Positions 25,786 through 35,478 of a DNA stretch of 64,000 nucleotides are shown piece by piece (within the stretch, counting starts at the first letter, position 1; the number at the start of each line of letters is the position of its first letter). The notes below the pieces were generated by a model. It did no database searches. It saw nothing but the letters and a program-made list of their open reading frames with translations, and was not told where the DNA came from. Location: NCBI GenBank assembly GCA_019347675.1, contig JAHWKW010000016.1:18494-82493 (forward strand). Direction: 5' to 3'. This stretch comes from Actinomycetota bacterium (lineage in GTDB: Bacteria; Actinomycetota; Nitriliruptoria; Nitriliruptorales; JAHWKO01). The translations under genes and the position numbers were made by a program.

Positions 25786-26273
25786 GGGTTCCCCTCCCAG
25801 TGGGTACGGCCCCCCGTCGGTATGGCATCCGGTCCTCGAAGGGCCCATCGGCCGTCGCAGCCACCCACGGTGCGTCCAGGGCTACAATCGGCGCATCTGA
25901 CGGTTGCGACGGGACTTGGCTTCGGCTGCGGCCGCTGGAGGTCCCGGAACGCCGACGGGTTGCGTGTTCCCCTACCAGTTCCTGCTCAGCTTGTCGAAGC
26001 CCGGACGAGGGAACCATTATTGCACTTGCGGATAGAACCGACGTGTCATTTCCATGGCACAGTGAAGGGGTCGGCTACCTTCTCGGCCCTCTGCCGCTGC
26101 ACGCATGCGGGGAGCCGGTCGGCGGGCCAGTTCTTCCCGTGCAGCGACGTCCATACCATCCCTAGCATCTAGATGCGCTGCCACCCCGGTCGGCGTATGG
26201 ACGAGCGGCGCACCGTCCCATCATTGACGCGGGCTGCGCCGGGCGCGCGCTCGCGCGGCGCAACCCGCCCTCG
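25786..26273. other. Intergenic region between divergent glycosyltransferase and flippase genes
   Basis: About 490 bases with no reading frame showing the codon bias of neighbouring genes. The right part (26020-26170) is less GC-rich than the flanks and probably holds promoters for the flippase gene; the left edge contains the ribosome site of the GT4 gene. I found no tRNA, palindrome or recognisable riboswitch in it. Confidence 0.5.
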
Positions 26274-27740
26274 GTGAACTCGATCCGGCGTCTGCTCGAC
26301 CGTTCGCCCCAGATGGCGCGTCACGCGTCGCTCTACCTGGTGGCACGAGTGGTGTCCGGGGCGCTGAACTTCGCCGCGCTGGCGGCCTACACCCGTCTCC
26401 TCGATCCTTCGGCGTTCGGTCGGTACGCCCTGGTGGTGGCGGGCGCGGCGATCGGATACGTGACGCTCTTCCAGTGGCTGGTGTTGAGCGTGGCGAGGTT
26501 CCGACAAGCCTTCCTCGACGACACGGAATCGCTGACCAGTGCCGTGCTGGCGGGGTTCGCCGGCGTGCTCGGCTGCTCGGCCGTCGGCCTGATCTTCGTG
26601 CTGCTGAGTGGCACCGTGCCCGGCGACCTGCGGGGCCTGGTCATCCTCGGCGCCTGCATCCTGTGGGCCCAAGGCTGGTATGAACTCAACCTGGAGTTCG
26701 CACGGAGCGAGTTGGAGCCCAGGCGCTACCTGTGGCGGTCGGTCGTCCGGTCGATCGCGGGGGTCACGGTCGGCATCACGCTCGCGGCAGCCGGCTACGG
26801 AGCGACTGGGGTGCTCCTCGGGCACCTCCTGGGTTACGCGGCCGGCTCAGTACCTGGCTGGAGCCGGTGGGCGACCGGCTTCGTCCGGCCACCGCGCAAC
26901 GTGCTCCGGCAGTTGCTGACGTACGGCCTCCCCTTCGTAGCGACCTTCGCGCTCAACTACGTCGTGAACGGTTCGGACCGTCTGCTGATCGGCGCACTGA
27001 TCAACAGCGGTCAGGTCGGCCTCTACGCGGCCGGGTACGACATCGCGAACAACGCGCTCGGGGTGGTGATGAGCGTCGTGAACCTCGCCGGCTACCCGCT
27101 GGTCGTCCGGGCGTTCGAACGCGGCGGATCCGAACTGGCCGAGCCGGTCATCGAGCGCAACGTCGTGTCGCTGCTGGCCCTGGCTCTGCCTGCCGCGACC
27201 GGCCTCGCCGTTCTGGCACCGGACATCGCGGCGGTGTTCCTAGGTGAGCGGTTCCAGGCCGCGGCGGCGCAGGTCATACCCTGGGTGGCCTTCGGGGGGT
27301 TCTTCCTGTGGATGAAGGCCTTCTACGCCGACCTCCCCTTCCACCTGCGACGCGCCACGGTCCAGCAGGCAGGCGTCTCTCTGGTCGCCGCGACAACCAA
27401 CGTGGCGCTCAACCTGTGGTGGATCCCGACCTTAGGAATGCTCGGCGCCGCCTACGCGACCTTCGTGAGCTACGTGGTGGCGTTCGTGACCAGCCTGCTG
27501 GTGGGCCGTCGCCTGTACGCCCTGGCCTTCCCGGTCGGCGCGGCCGCTCGGATCGTGGCGGCGTCGGGCCTGATGGCCCTGGCCGTGGTCATCCTGCCTG
27601 TCGAAGGTGCGCTCGGGTTGGCGGTCAGGGTCGTCATCGGCGCGGCGCTGTACCTGGTGCTGATCGCGGCGCTCGACGTCTACGGTCTGCGGCGCTGGTT
27701 GGTCGCCGGGATCCAGCGCCAGGACGCGACCCGCTCCTAG
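26274..27740 (+). CDS. Wzx-type polysaccharide flippase
   Basis: A 488-residue MOP/MATE-superfamily membrane protein with about 14 predicted helices. The N-terminus has the family pattern SLYLVARVVSGALNF followed by AYTRLLDPSAFGRYALV, as in lipid-linked oligosaccharide flippases. It would turn the undecaprenyl-diphosphate repeat unit to the outer face for polymerisation. GTG 26274 is taken as start; ATG 26313 is an alternative. Its stop overlaps by three bases the stop of the convergent CWB2 protein gene. Confidence 0.9.
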   Translation: MNSIRRLLDRSPQMARHASLYLVARVVSGALNFAALAAYTRLLDPSAFGRYALVVAGAAIGYVTLFQWLVLSVARFRQAFLDDTESLTSAVLAGFAGVLGCSAVGLIFVLLSGTVPGDLRGLVILGACILWAQGWYELNLEFARSELEPRRYLWRSVVRSIAGVTVGITLAAAGYGATGVLLGHLLGYAAGSVPGWSRWATGFVRPPRNVLRQLLTYGLPFVATFALNYVVNGSDRLLIGALINSGQVGLYAAGYDIANNALGVVMSVVNLAGYPLVVRAFERGGSELAEPVIERNVVSLLALALPAATGLAVLAPDIAAVFLGERFQAAAAQVIPWVAFGGFFLWMKAFYADLPFHLRRATVQQAGVSLVAATTNVALNLWWIPTLGMLGAAYATFVSYVVAFVTSLLVGRRLYALAFPVGAAARIVAASGLMALAVVILPVEGALGLAVRVVIGAALYLVLIAALDVYGLRRWLVAGIQRQDATRS

Positions 27741-30070
27741 TCCCGGCAGCCCGTCCCGGTGGTCTCGTTGCCGGAGCGCCTGTGCAGGTTGTCAGCGAAA
27801 TAGTCGGACGATGTCCCGGTCCGGTCGACGCCGTCCGCGAACCACCGGTAGGCCGTGCAGGCGTCCACGGCGACGTTCTCGGTCAGCCACGCATGCCCGC
27901 CGACGTCGAAGAAGTGCGCGAGCGCGTTGCACGACCAGTGCGCCTTGACGCGCACCCGGTTGCGACGCACCTCGACGTCGTCAACGTCGACGAACGTGAA
28001 CGCCGACGAGGTGCCACGTGTCGAGCACGTGCCGACCGGGAAACCGTCGGCGAGGTTGTCGACCACGCTCCAGCTGCTCCGCCGGCCGTACCTGGCCGGG
28101 TCGCCCCCGTCGACGTGAACGACGGCCCAACTCGGTGTCGCCGAGCGGATGCGGTTGTGGTGGATGTACACGTTGCTCACCAGACCGGCGCCTTCCGCCC
28201 CGAAGGCGAGCAGGTGCACGTCGGCGTCCCCGTTGCGGATCTCGACGCCGTGGACCTGTTGCACGTCGCCACCCGGCTCGAAGTCGATGTAGTCGTAACC
28301 ACCCTTTAGAACCGTGAGAGCGTCGATCAATAGGCCACGCACGTGAATAGGGGCGGCGCCGTGCCGGTGCGGATGGTCCGCGTGCGCGCGGACCAGGCGG
28401 ATGTCCGTCGATCCGTCGTCACTGTTGCCGTAGACGCCCATGGCGTGCAGGTGGTCGCCGCCCACGTCCTTGGAGGACGTGTCGAAGATGGAGATGTGGT
28501 GCGAGCCGCGGAGATCGAAGGCGTGTTCGGCTTCGAACCGCCGGTCGAAGTAGGCGTAGCCCGGGTCCCCGAAGTTGTTGTGACGGCGCGTGATCCCGTC
28601 GTAGTGGGGGTTGCCGGGGTGGAAGGGCCCTTCGACACGCAGATTGCGCAGCGTGATGTTCGACGAGTCGGTGAGCCGCCAGTGGCGCCGTGCGGACTGG
28701 CCAGTGTGCCCAACGTGCCCGGCGGTGATGCCGTCCAGGTCGGAGTAGATGGTGGCTTGGTCCTCAGGGGACGGTCCGCGGATCTCCAGCCAGCTACGTC
28801 CGGTGACCTCCAGGGTGCCGTCCACCCGGTAGCGCGCATCGGCCCGTCCGACGGGCAGGCATACGACGGTCGGGTCCTCCGCGGTGCCGTCCGGTGCCGC
28901 GTCGATCTGAGCCTGGATGGTCGGCGTCTGATCGACGCCGTCGGTGCGGGCCTCGATGACCGTGTCGCACGGGCTGTCGGCGAGGTTGGGGGTGTCCGGC
29001 GGGTGGACGCCTAGGTGCCACGCGATCCGGTCCGCGGTCGAGGGGGAGACCGCCGCGGTTCCACCGACGACGACGTTGCAGTCCAGTCGGTCCCGGCTGC
29101 CATCGACCAGTGAGGCCATCTCCTGCGGCAATCGGGCATCGGCAGGCGGGACGAGCGCCAGTACCGCGTCGGTGCGGGCAGCTAATCCGGCTGCGGTGAG
29201 CGCATCGGGGAAGGTCGAGCCGGTCGCGAACACCACGCCTCGCTGCCGCCCCTCGAAGGCCTCGACAGCACGGTGGGCCACGGACGCCGACGTGGAGTAC
29301 CGGTCGGCGCCCGCCAGCCGCTCAACCGTGTAGCCGGCATCGCGCAGTTCGTCATCCACCGAGCTGCGGACAGTCGCGTGACCGCCGATCACGTACACCG
29401 TCTTGGCTCCGAGGTCGCGCAGGGCGTCCCTGGTCGCGTCATGGAGCCGGTCGGCCGGCGTCAGCAACGTCGGCACGCGCCAGGGCGCCGCAGCGAGAGC
29501 TCCGGCGGCTACGGCATCGGGGAACCGCTCACCGCTGACTAGCGCCACGACGCCGCGGGTACCCGTCTCGCGGGCGGTCGCTGCCGCTGTGGCGTACCGA
29601 TCGGAGCCGGCGATCCGGACAGTCCGGGGGCGGCCAGCCGTCGCTTCGACCTGCTGTTGCACCGCCTCGGACAGCGCCGCGTGGCCGCCGACGATCCACA
29701 CCTTAGAGGGGTCCAGCCGTTGGATTTCATGCGCGACCTCAGGCACCAGCCGGTCCCTGGGGGTGATCAGGATCGGGGCGTCGCGCTCGGCGGCCAGCAC
29801 GGTCGCGGTCAGGGCATCGGGGTAGTCATCGGCTGATGCCAGGACCAACTCGTCCGCGGAAGACCAGGCGTACCTGGCGACCGTGGTGGCCGTGGTGGTC
29901 CGGGAGGCGTCGCTGACACGGCTCAAGCGACGTGCGGCGCATCCTGCCGGATCGGACCCTGCCTGCGGCGACGCTGTCGAGGCAGCCGCCCACGCCCCGA
30001 CGTGCTCGGGCGCTGAGCCGGGATACAGGAGCGACGCCAGTAGCACGCCGACGACGACGATTCTGGACAT
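27737..30070 (-). CDS. Secreted CWB2-repeat protein with parallel beta-helix domain
   Basis: A 777-residue exported protein. After the signal peptide (residues 1-30) come three cell-wall-binding type 2 repeats (PF04122-like); the second and third carry the RIAGSDRYATAA and RLAGADRYSTSA hallmarks, the first is degenerate. In Gram-positive bacteria three such repeats form a module that binds secondary wall polymers. The C-terminal 400 residues form a right-handed parallel beta-helix (repeated short strands such as NITLRNLRVEG, HHISIFDTSS, NVYIHHNRIRS), a fold of polysaccharide lyases, epimerases and adhesins. Catalytic residues cannot be assigned. ATG 30070 fits the signal peptide; longer frames upstream look non-coding. 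Confidence 0.85.
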   Translation of the reverse strand: MSRIVVVGVLLASLLYPGSAPEHVGAWAAASTASPQAGSDPAGCAARRLSRVSDASRTTTATTVARYAWSSADELVLASADDYPDALTATVLAAERDAPILITPRDRLVPEVAHEIQRLDPSKVWIVGGHAALSEAVQQQVEATAGRPRTVRIAGSDRYATAAATARETGTRGVVALVSGERFPDAVAAGALAAAPWRVPTLLTPADRLHDATRDALRDLGAKTVYVIGGHATVRSSVDDELRDAGYTVERLAGADRYSTSASVAHRAVEAFEGRQRGVVFATGSTFPDALTAAGLAARTDAVLALVPPADARLPQEMASLVDGSRDRLDCNVVVGGTAAVSPSTADRIAWHLGVHPPDTPNLADSPCDTVIEARTDGVDQTPTIQAQIDAAPDGTAEDPTVVCLPVGRADARYRVDGTLEVTGRSWLEIRGPSPEDQATIYSDLDGITAGHVGHTGQSARRHWRLTDSSNITLRNLRVEGPFHPGNPHYDGITRRHNNFGDPGYAYFDRRFEAEHAFDLRGSHHISIFDTSSKDVGGDHLHAMGVYGNSDDGSTDIRLVRAHADHPHRHGAAPIHVRGLLIDALTVLKGGYDYIDFEPGGDVQQVHGVEIRNGDADVHLLAFGAEGAGLVSNVYIHHNRIRSATPSWAVVHVDGGDPARYGRRSSWSVVDNLADGFPVGTCSTRGTSSAFTFVDVDDVEVRRNRVRVKAHWSCNALAHFFDVGGHAWLTENVAVDACTAYRWFADGVDRTGTSSDYFADNLHRRSGNETTGTGCRD

Positions 30071-30248
30071 GGTCGCCCCCCGCATCGGTGGCATGCAGCG
30101 CCACTGACGTGTTCGACGTGCTCGATGCCCCACTTGAACGTAACACCCTCGGGCCGACCGGCGCCTGAGCGCGGTTCCGCAGAGCAAGGCTGTACCCTCC
30201 TCGCGCCTCGGTGCTACGGCCGATCCGGACGGAGGGATAGTCAGGCCC

Positions 30249-31085
30249 GTGTATGACGCCAAGCCCGGCCAGAGTCGGCCGATCGTCATCGCTGCTCGAC
30301 GGGGGGAGCTGTCGTACCTCCTGATCAACCACCTCGCGGAGCGGTACGACGTCGAACACGTCGTCTTCGAGGCCTCCCGGCCGACCCGGCTTCTGCGCTA
30401 CCGACTGCAGAGGTTGGGCCCCGCGACCGTCGCAGGCCAGTTGCTCATGCACGTCTGGGACCGTGCGGTCGTCCGGACGCGCTCGCAGGCGCACAACCGT
30501 GACTTGTTGAGGGGCTACGACATCCGCCGACCCGACGGGCGCCTGCCGACCACTGACGTGCGATCCGTCAACGGGCCAGCGTTCGCGGATCTGATCGAGG
30601 AGATTCGCCCATGGGTGGTCGTGGTCTCGGGCACGGGGATCATCGCGCCGCGGGTCCTGAGCCTGGGCCCCATCTTCCTGAACATCCACTGCGGCATCAC
30701 GCCGGACTACCGGGGGGTCCACGGGGGCTTCTGGGCGATCGCCGCAGGCCGTCCCGATCTGGTCGGGACCACGGTTCACGTCATCGACCCGGGGGTCGAC
30801 ACCGGTCCGATCGTGGCGCAACGAATCGTGGACGTCGACCCGTGGTGTGACACGATGCGCACGTTGACGACCAAGCAGTACCTGGCTGGGCTCGAACCGA
30901 TGGCCGTCGCCGTCGCCGACGCCCTGGCCGGACGGTTGCGCACAAAGCCCGACGCCCCTCATCCGGGTCGCCAGTGGTTCTCACCGACGCTCACGGATCA
31001 CCGGCGGTTCCGCAAGTGCCTGACGGCGATGCGCACCGATGGCGGTGGCCGGCCGGTCTGGAGAGATCCGGAACCTCGCAGGTGA
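30249..31085 (+). CDS. Formyltransferase-fold protein (sugar N-formyltransferase-like)
   Basis: A 278-residue protein of the formyltransferase fold. The catalytic Asn-His-Asp set is visible as Asn and His in FLNIHCGITPDYRG and Asp in GVDTGPIVAQ. It lacks the C-terminal OB domain of methionyl-tRNA formyltransferase, so a formyl transfer from N10-formyl-THF to an amino-sugar nucleotide or another amine is likelier. It sits inside the polysaccharide locus, between divergent CWB2 and convergent asnB genes. A second, clearer formyltransferase lies at 40.0-40.8 kb. GTG 30249 is the start. Confidence 0.8.
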   Translation: MYDAKPGQSRPIVIAARRGELSYLLINHLAERYDVEHVVFEASRPTRLLRYRLQRLGPATVAGQLLMHVWDRAVVRTRSQAHNRDLLRGYDIRRPDGRLPTTDVRSVNGPAFADLIEEIRPWVVVVSGTGIIAPRVLSLGPIFLNIHCGITPDYRGVHGGFWAIAAGRPDLVGTTVHVIDPGVDTGPIVAQRIVDVDPWCDTMRTLTTKQYLAGLEPMAVAVADALAGRLRTKPDAPHPGRQWFSPTLTDHRRFRKCLTAMRTDGGGRPVWRDPEPRR

Positions 31086-31088
31086 GGG

Positions 31089-33038
31089 TCAGACCGTGGC
31101 ACGATGGCGATCCTGCCAGGCTAGGAAAACGAGCACCGTCCACAGGGGGTAATCCCAGTTACGGCCGCCGCTCAGGTGCTCACGCCAGCGCGCGCGGACA
31201 GGCTCCGGCTCGATGATTCCGTCCTCCACCAGCCGTCCGCTCAGCAGCTCCTCGCCCCACGCCCGCAACGGTCCGCGCAGCCACGCGGCGATGGGCGGGT
31301 CGAAACCGACCTTGGGCCGGTCGACCATCTCCCGTGGGACGTAGCGGTCCAGTACCTGGCGCAAGATCCACTTGCCCTGCCGTCCACGGATTCGGTGCTC
31401 CAGCGGGAGCCGCCAGGCGAACTCGACCAGACGTGGATCCAGGAGCGGCACGCGCACCTCAAGACCGACCCCCATGCTCGCACGGTCCACCTTGGTGAGC
31501 ATGCAGTCGGGAAGGGTCACCAGCGAGTCTGCAAGCATCATCCGTTCGACCACGGTCGGCAGGTAGGCCCATCCGTCGCCGTGCGTCACGACCGTGGTGA
31601 CCTCGCATGCCTGTGGGAGTAGCGCGGTCGGATTCTCCCACTGTGAAACCAGCGCCTGGCGCAGCTGGAGTTCGTCGTCCGCGTCCAGGACGCGAGCGAA
31701 CTTCTGGATCTTGTCGGCCAGGTTGCGCGGCGCACGGGCGCGGTGTCCGGTCGGGCCGTCCAGCAGCCTGGACACCGTGGCGTGGGCTGGGGAGAGCAGC
31801 GCATGGGCGGCCACCTGCCGAACAGGGCGGGGTAGGCGCCGAGAACGTGCCCACAGAGACGGACCCAACGTGTAGCGGTTATAGCCTCCGAGGACCTCGT
31901 CGCCGCCGTCGCCGGAGAGACAGACGGTCACGTGGCGTCCGGCGTGGCTGGTCATGGCCGCCGTTGGCAACGCCGACGGGTCGGCGAAGGGCTCGTCGTA
32001 GAGGTCGGGCAGGCGGTGGACGACGTCGAGCGCCGATCGCGGGGGAAGCGGGATCTCCGTGTGGTCCGTGGCCAAGTGCGACGCAACCTGGGCTGCATGC
32101 GTGGCCTCGTCGTGCGAACCCTCCGGGAAGGAGATCGTGAACGTCCGCACCGGGGAGGGCGATTCGACCGCCATGGCCGCTACCACCGCCGATGAGTCCA
32201 GTCCGCCGGACAGGAACGCACCGAGCGGCACGTCCGCTGCCAACCGCAGACGGACCGCATCGCGCAGCAGGTCGTCGAACCGCTCGATCGCAGCCTGAGC
32301 GTCGCCGGTGAAGGGATCCGACACCGCCCGTTCGACGGTCTCCTCGAGCGACCAGTAAGCAACCGGATCGGGACGTAGCGCCCCTGAGTCCAGAGTCAGG
32401 TGGCAGGCGGGCGGTAGCTTCGCGACGTCGCGGTACACGCTGAGCGGCGACGGGACGTAGGACAATCGCAGGTAGCTTGCCAGCGCGTCCAGATCGAGCC
32501 GCCCATCAAAGGTGGGGTGAGCCCGCAGCGCGGTCGGCTGCGACGCGAACAAGAAGGTGGCGCCGAACCAGCCGTAGTAGAGGGGCTTCTCGCCGAAGCG
32601 GTCGCGCGCCAGATGCAGGCGACGGTGCTGCCGATCCCAAAGCGCCAAGGCGAACATCCCGTTGAACCGCTCGAGGACGGCCGGGAACCCCCACTGCGAG
32701 ACGGAGGTGAGCAACACCTCCGTGTCGCCGTGGCCGTGGAACGACCAGCCAAGTGCCCGCAGCTCGCTGCGGAGCTCACGGAAGTTGTACAGCTCACCGT
32801 TGAAGCTGACGACGTACCGACCGCAGGTGGAGCACATGGGTTGCGCCCCGGTGGACGTGCGGTCAAGCACCGCCAGGCGCCGGTGACCGAGGGCAACACC
32901 GCTCGACGCGTCCACCCAGCTACCGGCACCGTCCGGCCCTCGGTGGCCGAGCGCGGCCGCCATCGCCTCGGCCTCGGCGATGAGAGCGCTGGCGGAGGTG
33001 GTGGCTCGCGTGTCGAGCACACCCGCTATGCCACACAT
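31089..33038 (-). CDS. Asparagine synthase (glutamine-hydrolysing), AsnB-type
   Basis: A 649-residue enzyme with an N-terminal class II glutaminase domain (nucleophile Cys2 in MCGIAGVLD, RGPDG, FNGELYN) and a C-terminal ATP-pyrophosphatase domain (SGGLDSS, SGDGGDE, K-V-D-R-A-S-M). Full motifs suggest activity. In polysaccharide loci AsnB homologues can amidate uronic acids (as proposed for WbpS-like proteins), which would fit the WecC-like dehydrogenase in this window; making free asparagine is the simple alternative. The intact Cys2 and the absence of a transglutaminase-like B2 protease argue against a lasso peptide cyclase. Confidence 0.92.
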   Translation of the reverse strand: MCGIAGVLDTRATTSASALIAEAEAMAAALGHRGPDGAGSWVDASSGVALGHRRLAVLDRTSTGAQPMCSTCGRYVVSFNGELYNFRELRSELRALGWSFHGHGDTEVLLTSVSQWGFPAVLERFNGMFALALWDRQHRRLHLARDRFGEKPLYYGWFGATFLFASQPTALRAHPTFDGRLDLDALASYLRLSYVPSPLSVYRDVAKLPPACHLTLDSGALRPDPVAYWSLEETVERAVSDPFTGDAQAAIERFDDLLRDAVRLRLAADVPLGAFLSGGLDSSAVVAAMAVESPSPVRTFTISFPEGSHDEATHAAQVASHLATDHTEIPLPPRSALDVVHRLPDLYDEPFADPSALPTAAMTSHAGRHVTVCLSGDGGDEVLGGYNRYTLGPSLWARSRRLPRPVRQVAAHALLSPAHATVSRLLDGPTGHRARAPRNLADKIQKFARVLDADDELQLRQALVSQWENPTALLPQACEVTTVVTHGDGWAYLPTVVERMMLADSLVTLPDCMLTKVDRASMGVGLEVRVPLLDPRLVEFAWRLPLEHRIRGRQGKWILRQVLDRYVPREMVDRPKVGFDPPIAAWLRGPLRAWGEELLSGRLVEDGIIEPEPVRARWREHLSGGRNWDYPLWTVLVFLAWQDRHRATV

Positions 33039-33088
33039 CTGCGTGGACTGCTCCGCAACTCGGCCCGACGTGCCGACCTAGCGAGTCT

Positions 33089-33116
33089 ACAGGCGGCAGC
33101 GACCTCCCCCGCCTGT
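33089..33116. repeat. 8-bp inverted repeat in divergent asnB / deacetylase gap
   Basis: ACAGGCGG at 33089-33096 and CCGCCTGT at 33109-33116, separated by 12 bases, midway between the divergent starts. The position suits an operator, but with only eight GC-rich pairs it may be chance. Confidence 0.3.
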
Positions 33117-33211
33117 CGACGATGCTGGATCGGAAACCTGCCGGCCAGGCCGCTTCCCCGGTCGTATCCATGAACCGGTAGGCTCGCCGCCTCGCAGACC
33201 GGGATGGGCAG

Positions 33212-34027
33212 ATGCGGGCACGCCGTGCCATCAAGACCGGCCTGTCGGCGCTGGCCGGGGACGGATCCGCGTCCGGCGTGACCATCCTCATCTACCACCG
33301 CGTCGGCGGAGGCAGCGCCGACGAACGGGATGTGTCCGTCGAGGCGTTCAAGCAGCAGATGGAACTGCTGGCACTCCACCACGACGTGGTCACGCTCGAC
33401 CGCGCCCTCGACGCCCTCGAGGAGGGCGACGACGCCCCGCGTGTCGTGCTCACCTTCGACGACGGCTTCGCCGACGTCCACCACAACGCCTTCCCGCGCC
33501 TCGCTGAGCGCGGGCTGCCCTTCACTCTCTACGTGGCGAGCCGTTTCGTCGGGGGGATGATGCACTGGAACGGTTCGACGGCCAGCGCACCCGGCCCTGG
33601 TCTGAGCTGGGGACAGCTCGCCCGGATCGCCGAATCCGGGTTGTGCACGATCGCCAATCACACGCACGGTCATGTCCGTCCGCGAGAGCTCGGCGTGGCG
33701 GAGATCGATCGCTGCAGCGACGTCTTGGAGGAGCGGTTGGGCATGCGCCCCCACCACTTCGCTTACCCGTGGGGTTTCCGGGTCCCGGCCGTCGAGCCGG
33801 CCCTGAGGCAGCGGTTCAGGTCGGCAGTGACCGGCGAACTCGGACGCAACCTGCCCGGCGTTGACCCGATGTGCCTGCGGCGCGTCCCCGTCCGGCAGAG
33901 CGACCCGCTGACGTTCTTCTCCGCGAAGCTCAGCGGCCAGTTGTGGCCTGAGCGTGCCTACGCATCGATGGTGACGGTCGCCAAGCACGTCCGTCCCGGC
34001 ATGCGTCGGCGTCCGGCAGGTCGGTAA
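33212..34027 (+). CDS. Polysaccharide deacetylase (NodB/CE4 family)
   Basis: A 271-residue CE4 esterase-fold protein with the metal-site motifs TFDDGF (motif 1) and HTHGH (motif 2) and a YPWG segment later. No signal peptide is convincing, so it may work in the cytoplasm or at the inner face, as in some capsule loci. It would remove N-acetyl groups from amino sugars in the polysaccharide or its precursor. It is divergent from asnB and lies 150 bases upstream of a GT4 gene on the same strand. Confidence 0.88.
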   Translation: MRARRAIKTGLSALAGDGSASGVTILIYHRVGGGSADERDVSVEAFKQQMELLALHHDVVTLDRALDALEEGDDAPRVVLTFDDGFADVHHNAFPRLAERGLPFTLYVASRFVGGMMHWNGSTASAPGPGLSWGQLARIAESGLCTIANHTHGHVRPRELGVAEIDRCSDVLEERLGMRPHHFAYPWGFRVPAVEPALRQRFRSAVTGELGRNLPGVDPMCLRRVPVRQSDPLTFFSAKLSGQLWPERAYASMVTVAKHVRPGMRRRPAGR

Positions 34028-34178
34028 GCGTCATCGCCGCTGTGGCGACGGTCGTAACGGCTGCACGGGTGATGGCTCCCAACGGGAGACGGCCGGTGGC
34101 GCAGCGGCCCGGATCCGAAACTCCTCGTGCGGGGGGCGCTCGCTGTTGCTTCGGCCCCGAGCGCTGGACTGCACGCCC

Positions 34179-35363
34179 GTGACGCGGACGGTCGTCTATC
34201 TGGAGCTCCTCGACCCTCTCCTCGACGCGGACGGCGGCGCCGCACGCGTCCGGTACCGTCTGCGCCGCGACTTCCCGTGGGTGGTCGAGGACGGTTGGAA
34301 GCTCGAACGTTGGGGGCTGTGGTGGTCCGACCACCCGCCCGGGGGCGCCGAACGACGCCGTGGTCTGCGCCTGCCACGCTGGTTCCGGCCGCACCACCTG
34401 CTGATCCCTCTGGCGTGGCTCGTCCACTTCGTGCTGGCGGTGCGACGTCCGCACACCGGTGTGGTCGTGGCCTACAGCCCGTCGACAGCCGTCGGTGTCG
34501 CCGCCGCGCGTGTCGTTGGCCGCAGTTGCGGCCCGGTGGTCGTCCGTGTGATCGACCACCTGGCCAGCAAGGCAGGGGCGGTCGACGGCGCGCGCTTGCG
34601 GGCCGCCGTGCTGCGCTGGGTCGACCGGTTCGTGCTCCGCCGTGCCGATGTTGTCGTGCCCATGGGCCGGTTCACCAATGAACTGGTCCGCGAGGCTGGC
34701 GTCGACGACGACCGCGTGGTTGAGCTCACCCACCCCACCCGGTGGTTCGGAACGGAGCCCGCGACCGCCTCCGTCGGGCGTCACCGTCGACGGCTGGTCT
34801 GCGCCGGTCGGCTGGTCCCCGAGAAGGGCTTCGACGTCGCCCTGCGTGCCTTCGCCGAGGTCGCCCCTGAGTTCAGGCACGTGCAGCTGGACATCGCCGG
34901 TGCCGGACCCGAACGCGACCGGCTGCGGAGTCTGACCGACCGGCTGGGGCTGTCCGACAGGGTCGTGTTCCACGGCTGGCTACCGGCCGGAACCATGCCG
35001 ACGTTGTTCTCGGGTGCGGTGGCGGCCGTCCTGCCCTCCCGCGTCGAAGAAGGCCTCGGCATGGTCCTGGTCGAGGCGGGTACGGCCGGGTGCGCACTCA
35101 TTGGCAGCGATCTGGGAGGCATCCCCGAGCTGGTCGAGCCGGGCGTGACGGGGTTGCTGGTGCCACCGGACGACCCCGAGGCGCTGGCGGACGCGTTCCG
35201 CCGTGTGCTCTCCGACCCAGAGGAGGCGCGCCGCTTCGGGGTAGGTGCTCGGGACCGGGCGCTCGCCTACATCGAGCGGCGAGAGCCCGCCCTGCGCATC
35301 CTCCGACAGCGTTGGGATGACCTGCTGGCCGAAGGAGACAGTGGCCGGGCGGGACGGACGTGA
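34179..35363 (+). CDS. GT4 family glycosyltransferase
   Basis: A 394-residue GT-B enzyme with VCAGRLVPEKGFDVAL at the start of the donor domain, the GAGPERDRL loop and EX7E in VEEGLGMVLVEA. The N-terminal domain begins TVVYLELLDP and carries a 25-residue hydrophobic segment (HHLLIPLAWLVHFVLAV) that could insert into the membrane interface. GTG 34179 is favoured; TTG 34146 in the same frame is possible. It converges on the sulfotransferase gene, with 115 bases between the stops. Confidence 0.9.
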   Translation: MTRTVVYLELLDPLLDADGGAARVRYRLRRDFPWVVEDGWKLERWGLWWSDHPPGGAERRRGLRLPRWFRPHHLLIPLAWLVHFVLAVRRPHTGVVVAYSPSTAVGVAAARVVGRSCGPVVVRVIDHLASKAGAVDGARLRAAVLRWVDRFVLRRADVVVPMGRFTNELVREAGVDDDRVVELTHPTRWFGTEPATASVGRHRRRLVCAGRLVPEKGFDVALRAFAEVAPEFRHVQLDIAGAGPERDRLRSLTDRLGLSDRVVFHGWLPAGTMPTLFSGAVAAVLPSRVEEGLGMVLVEAGTAGCALIGSDLGGIPELVEPGVTGLLVPPDDPEALADAFRRVLSDPEEARRFGVGARDRALAYIERREPALRILRQRWDDLLAEGDSGRAGRT

Positions 35364-35478
35364 GGCGCTCCTCGCCCAGCCCCGTGGCCGAGCCCTAGCC
35401 GCGTGATCACGGCCGGGCGCGGCGTGCCAGGCGTTGCCCTTGCGCGCCGTCCGAGACCACCGACGAACTGGTCGTTGC

